From NCBI GenBank assembly GCA_013361745.1, contig JABFXM010000398.1:1-5868 (forward strand): a DNA stretch of 5,868 bases, in the 5' to 3' direction. The notes beneath the pieces were generated by a model. It was not told the DNA's origin and made no database searches. It was given only the letters and a program-made list of their open reading frames with translations. How positions within the stretch are numbered: the stretch's first letter is position 1; each line of letters begins with the position of its first letter. This document shows, piece after piece, positions 1 through 5,868 of this stretch. The stretch is from Gemmatimonadaceae bacterium (lineage in GTDB: Bacteria; Gemmatimonadota; Gemmatimonadetes; Gemmatimonadales; Gemmatimonadaceae). The translations under genes were made by a program, and so were the position numbers.

Positions 1-89
1 TGGGGGGTGGGCGCGTTGGCATCGCTGCAGGCCGCGCAGCCGAGTGCGGCGACGGCGGCGAGCAGCCGGCGCGTCGAGAGTCTAGTCAT
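1..89 (-). CDS. N-terminus of a putative lipoprotein, truncated by the window edge
   Basis: The minus strand is open from an ATG at 89-87 to the left edge and gives 29 residues. They begin MTRLSTRRLLAAVAALGC and continue AACSDANAPTP. This is a typical bacterial export signal: a basic n-region (R3, R7, R8), a hydrophobic Ala/Leu/Val core (about residues 9-17), then a cysteine at a plausible signal-peptidase II site (Cys21, preceded by Ala-Ala and followed by Ser-Asp). Cys18 is a less likely alternative. The Thr-Arg-Arg-Leu-Leu stretch is faintly Tat-like, but a Sec signal is the simpler reading. After the cysteine begins a polar, Pro/Thr-rich stretch typical of a lipoprotein tether. The mature domain lies outside the window, so no function can be given. 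The ribosome-binding site is only fair: GGGGA about 5 nt upstream of the ATG. The gene lies downstream of rpsG on the same strand, but about 370 bp and a hairpin separate them, so co-transcription is unlikely. Confidence 0.62.
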   Translation of the reverse strand, partial: MTRLSTRRLLAAVAALGCAACSDANAPTP

Positions 90-238
90 AGGTTCCCCGC
101 GAGGAGGGCGCGGCGATGCGGGCTCCGGCGTCGGAGGTCTCGCCGTTCGACCCCCTATTCTGGCATCCCCGGGCCGGGGCCGCCAGACGAACGAATCCCG
201 GAAGTGCGGTCCGCCCCCCAAGCGTTAGGATATCGCGC
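90..238. other. Intergenic region between the lipoprotein start and the methyltransferase stub
   Basis: These 149 bases lie between two divergent starts, so any promoters for them should be here. I find no convincing -35/-10 pair on either strand. An AGAATA-like hexamer on the minus strand (near 155-162) and TATTCT on the plus strand (156-161) both lack a partner at 16-18 bp. A small inverted repeat (CTCCG, 4-nt loop, CGGAG; 123-136) and a G/C run near 167-179 can fold, but such structures are expected by chance at this base composition. No coding region is supported. Confidence 0.5.
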
Positions 239-418
239 ATGCATCCCGCCCTCGCGTCCTTCCTCCGTGAGCTGGAAGCCTTCGGCGCCGAGCACGACGC
301 ATGGGAACCGGATCGCGAGCGGCGGATGCTCAACATCACAGCGGACACGGGCCCCTTCCTCGCGCTCCTCGTCCGCGCGACCCGCTGGCAGAAACACGAC
401 GCCCCGCCCGATCGGTGA
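239..418 (+). pseudogene. N-terminal remnant of an O-methyltransferase (59 codons)
   Basis: An ATG at 239 preceded by AGGA (227-230, 8-nt spacing) opens a 59-residue frame. An upstream in-frame ATG at 116 adds only low-complexity residues, so the start at 239 is preferred. From about residue 3 to 48 the protein reads like the leading helices of COG4122-type SAM-dependent O-methyltransferases: ALASFLRELEAFGAEHDA, then RMLNITADTGPFLALLVRA. In that family this segment is followed directly by the SAM-binding motif I (a VLEIGTSNGYS-type sequence). Here it gives way to TRWQKHDAPPDR and a stop, and neither other plus-strand frame restores motif I before rpsG. Without the SAM-binding fold it cannot be an active methyltransferase. 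The stop codon TGA (416-418) sits in the loop of the hairpin at 401-432, so the last residues are encoded by terminator-like sequence. It converges on rpsG, with their ends 41 nt apart. Family recognition is from memory; a real small protein cannot be excluded. Confidence 0.55.
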
Positions 419-432
419 AGATCGAGCGGGGC
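391..432 (-). terminator. Putative intrinsic terminator of the rpsL-rpsG operon
   Basis: Arms 401-413 and 420-432 are complementary over 13 positions with one mismatch, around a 6-nt loop (414-419). On the minus strand the hairpin starts about 28 nt after the rpsG stop, which is where an operon terminator is expected. The following minus-strand sequence is GTCGTGTTTCTG, so the U-tract is poor and displaced by about 5 nt. On the plus strand no T-run follows. The structure is strong but termination efficiency is uncertain. Confidence 0.6.
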
Positions 433-459
433 AGCGGGTTACGCCGTTAGGCGATTCGA

Positions 460-926
460 CTACCAGCGGTAGTGCGCGAACGCCTTGTTCGCTTCGGCCA
501 TGCGGTGCGTGTCTTCCTTCTTCTTCACCGCGTTGCCTTCGCCCTTGCTCGCGGCGATCACTTCGGCGGCGAGCTTCTCGGCCATCGACTTCTCGTTGCG
601 GTCGCGCGAGTACGAGATGAGCCAGCGCATCGCGAGCGCGGTGCGGCGCTCGGGACGGACTTCCACCGGCACCTGGTAGGTCGCGCCGCCGACGCGGCGA
701 CTCTTCACCTCGACGACCGGCTTCAGGTTGGCGAGCGCCTGCTTGAAGACGTTCACGCCCGGCTGGCTGGTGCGCGACTCGACGAGATCCATCGCGCTGT
801 AGAAGATGCGCTCGGCCGTCGACTTCTTCCCCTCGTACATCAGGACGTTGACGAACTTCGACACCGTCTGGCTATCGTAGCGCGCGTCGGGGAGGATCGT
901 GCGCTTCACGGCGGTCTTGCGGCGGC

Positions 927-930
<4 letters not shown>
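460..930 (-). CDS. rpsG: 30S ribosomal protein S7
   Basis: S7 is a primary-binding protein that nucleates assembly of the 16S rRNA 3' major domain (the 30S head) and contacts mRNA and tRNA near the E site. The 156-residue product matches bacterial S7 end to end. It has the basic N-terminus [10 protein letters not shown], then ILPD (12-15), [16 protein letters not shown] (25-40), the rRNA-binding beta-hairpin region [19 protein letters not shown] (75-93), RRTALAMRW (95-103), and the C-terminal [18 protein letters not shown]. It ends at that Trp, as many S7 proteins do, without the longer tail of E. coli K-12 S7. The start codon is GTG (930-928), overlapping the rpsL stop in GTGA (930-927). A strong GGGAGGG (945-939) lies 8 nt upstream inside rpsL, so translation is probably coupled to rpsL. 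A fusA gene does not follow, contrary to the usual str operon order. Confidence 0.98.
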
Positions 931-1331
<401 letters not shown>

Positions 1332-1354
1332 AGCTTCGATGTAAGCGAACAGCG

Positions 1355-1372
1355 CCGCCCGAGCTCGGGCGG
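1355..1372. repeat. 18-bp perfect palindrome in the rpsL leader
   Basis: CCGCCCGAGCTCGGGCGG is its own reverse complement. In RNA it would fold into a 7-bp GC stem with a 4-nt loop. It lies 23 nt upstream of the rpsL ATG and begins about 7-8 nt after the transcription start predicted from the promoter at 1385-1413. It could be an mRNA-stabilising 5' hairpin, part of a ribosomal-protein feedback site, or a DNA operator. It is not followed by a T-run on either strand, so terminator function is unlikely. Confidence 0.7.
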
Positions 1373-1384
1373 GAGAGACTGGGA

Positions 1385-1413
1385 AAGCTAGCGCGGAGTG
1401 GGGGTTGCGTCAA
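1385..1413 (-). promoter_or_regulatory. Sigma-70-type promoter of rpsL-rpsG
   Basis: On the minus strand TTGACG (1413-1408) is followed, after exactly 17 bp, by TAGCTT (1390-1385). The -35 box matches the consensus at five of six positions. The -10 box keeps the most important T1, A2 and T6. Transcription would start near A1380 or G1379, giving a leader of about 48 nt. The promoter lies just downstream of the rpoC terminator, the expected position for an independent promoter of the ribosomal-protein genes. The start has not been mapped. Confidence 0.65.
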
Positions 1414-1431
1414 CCGGTTGTGAATTGACGC
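1407..1431. repeat. Inverted repeat over the rpsL promoter -35 box
   Basis: GCGTCAA (1407-1413) and TTGACGC (1425-1431) are perfect 7-bp inverted arms with an 11-bp spacer. The spacer and inner arm contain a further 10-bp palindrome, CAACCGGTTG (1411-1420). One arm contains the -35 hexamer. The layout resembles a dyad operator for a dimeric regulator, but the -35 sequence alone explains one arm, so chance is possible. Confidence 0.45.
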
Positions 1432-1443
1432 CTTAGCGGCGTC
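1427..1443. repeat. Small hairpin between the rpoC terminator and the rpsL promoter
   Basis: GACGCC (1427-1432) and GGCGTC (1438-1443) form a perfect 6-bp stem with a 5-nt loop (TTAGC on the plus strand). On the minus strand it follows the main rpoC terminator by about 12 nt and is followed by AATTCAC, not a clean T-run. It may back up termination of readthrough RNA. Its downstream arm on the minus strand (1432-1427) is shared with the inverted repeat at 1407-1431, so the two structures exclude each other. Confidence 0.45.
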
Positions 1444-1455
1444 CCACGTTAGCAC

Positions 1456-1494
1456 CAAATGAAAGCAGCCCCGCCGGCGTGCCGGCGGGGCTGC
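1456..1494 (-). terminator. Intrinsic terminator of the rpoBC operon
   Basis: Arms 1465-1478 (GCAGCCCCGCCGGC on the plus strand) and 1481-1494 are perfect reverse complements: 14 bp, nearly all G-C, with a 2-nt centre that opens to a 4-nt loop. On the minus strand the stem is followed at once by TTTCATTTGG, an acceptable interrupted U-tract. It starts 15 nt after the rpoC stop. On the plus strand it is followed by ATTCCTTCCC, so the minus direction is favoured. Confidence 0.88.
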
Positions 1495-1508
1495 ATTCCT
1501 TCCCGAGA

Positions 1509-5801
<4,293 letters not shown>

Positions 5802-5804
5802 GTA

Positions 5805-5868
5805 TTAGCCCTCGCCTCCAGTCCCTAAGCCCTCCCCGTTGCCGTTGCCGGCACCATTGCCGCCGCCG
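5805..5868 (-). CDS. rpoB: C-terminal end of RNA polymerase subunit beta (partial)
   Basis: On the minus strand one frame is open from the right edge to TAA at 5807-5805 and encodes 20 residues: GGGNGAGNGN, then GEGLGTGGEG. The stop is 3 nt before the rpoC ATG, exactly where rpoB ends in nearly all bacteria, and the rpoC ribosome-binding site lies within this frame. The identification therefore rests on position. The sequence itself is a low-complexity Gly/Asn/Glu tail unlike the conserved ending of beta (for example INIELEDE in E. coli). If this is rpoB, the conserved end lies upstream of the window and the gene carries an added flexible tail. The other two frames here contain no better candidate. 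Confidence 0.68.
   Translation of the reverse strand, partial: GGGNGAGNGNGEGLGTGGEG
5809..5819 (-). promoter_or_regulatory. Ribosome-binding site of rpoC inside the end of rpoB
   Basis: The minus strand reads GGAGGCGAGGG before the rpoC start. GAGGG (5813-5809) is 7 nt from the ATG and GGAGG (5819-5815) is 13 nt away; the nearer one is better placed. Both lie in the last Gly/Glu codons of the upstream gene, so ribosomes finishing that gene can re-initiate on rpoC. Confidence 0.75.

Noticed and set aside
123..136. CTCCG-GCGT-CGGAG mini-hairpin in the left intergenic region
   Set aside because: A 5-bp stem is expected by chance in DNA this GC-rich, and nothing in its position suggests a role.
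7..228. Plus-strand open frame of 73 codons at the left edge
   Set aside because: Low-complexity Ala/Ser/Gly/Arg product, no ribosome-binding site, and antisense to the better supported lipoprotein start.
116..238. Longer start (ATG at 116) for the methyltransferase stub
   Set aside because: The 41 extra residues are Pro/Arg/Ala-rich and unlike the family. The ATG at 239 has AGGA at 8-nt spacing, and similarity starts just after it.
1425..1454. Possible plus-strand promoter using TTGACG at 1425-1430
   Set aside because: No acceptable -10 box lies 16-18 bp downstream (CGTTAG, GTTAGC and TTAGCA are the options). It would drive transcription antisense to rpoC through the terminator. The hexamer is better explained as an arm of the inverted repeat.
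1465..1504. Plus-strand reading of the rpoC terminator hairpin
   Set aside because: The plus-strand flank is ATTCCTTCCC, a weak T-tract, and no plus-strand gene lies upstream that needs terminating.

Overview
This is a GC-rich (roughly two-thirds G+C by eye) chromosomal window, almost all of it housekeeping and almost all on the minus strand. Read in the minus direction it holds the last 20 codons of what is by position rpoB (5868-5805), complete rpoC (5801-1509), a strong intrinsic terminator (1494-1456), a short regulatory intergenic stretch, rpsL (1331-927), rpsG (930-460), a terminator-like hairpin (432-401), and the first 29 codons of a putative lipoprotein (89-1) that runs off the left edge. 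One small plus-strand fragment (239-418) converges on rpsG and looks like the N-terminal stub of an O-methyltransferase.

The beta' subunit has a Gram-negative-type architecture: the trigger loop carries a long insertion that aligns with E. coli SI3. Its N-terminus ([17 protein letters not shown]) and an extra segment of about 20 residues before [15 protein letters not shown] resemble what I remember of Gemmatimonadota RpoC. The Ala-rich lipoprotein signal ending in AACSD would fit that phylum too. This assignment is from memory and has not been checked by a search.

The order rpoB-rpoC-rpsL-rpsG is the classical RNA polymerase/str arrangement, with two departures. First, rpoC and rpsL are separated by a 14-bp-stem terminator and a new sigma-70-like promoter (TTGACG, 17 bp, TAGCTT), so the ribosomal genes appear to be independently transcribed. 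Second, fusA and tuf do not follow rpsG; a hairpin, the methyltransferase stub and an unrelated lipoprotein gene occupy that place. Within the pairs, coupling is tight: rpoB and rpoC are 3 nt apart with the rpoC ribosome-binding site inside rpoB, and rpsL and rpsG overlap by 4 nt (GTGA) with the rpsG ribosome-binding site inside rpsL.

The most informative non-coding stretch is about 1332-1508. It holds the rpoC terminator, two mutually exclusive inverted repeats over the promoter's -35 box, and an 18-bp perfect palindrome at the expected 5' end of the rpsL transcript, whose start codon has no clear Shine-Dalgarno sequence. I see no CRISPR array, insertion sequence, tRNA or rRNA, and no evidence for a new defence or metabolic system. 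The points worth checking are regulatory and evolutionary.
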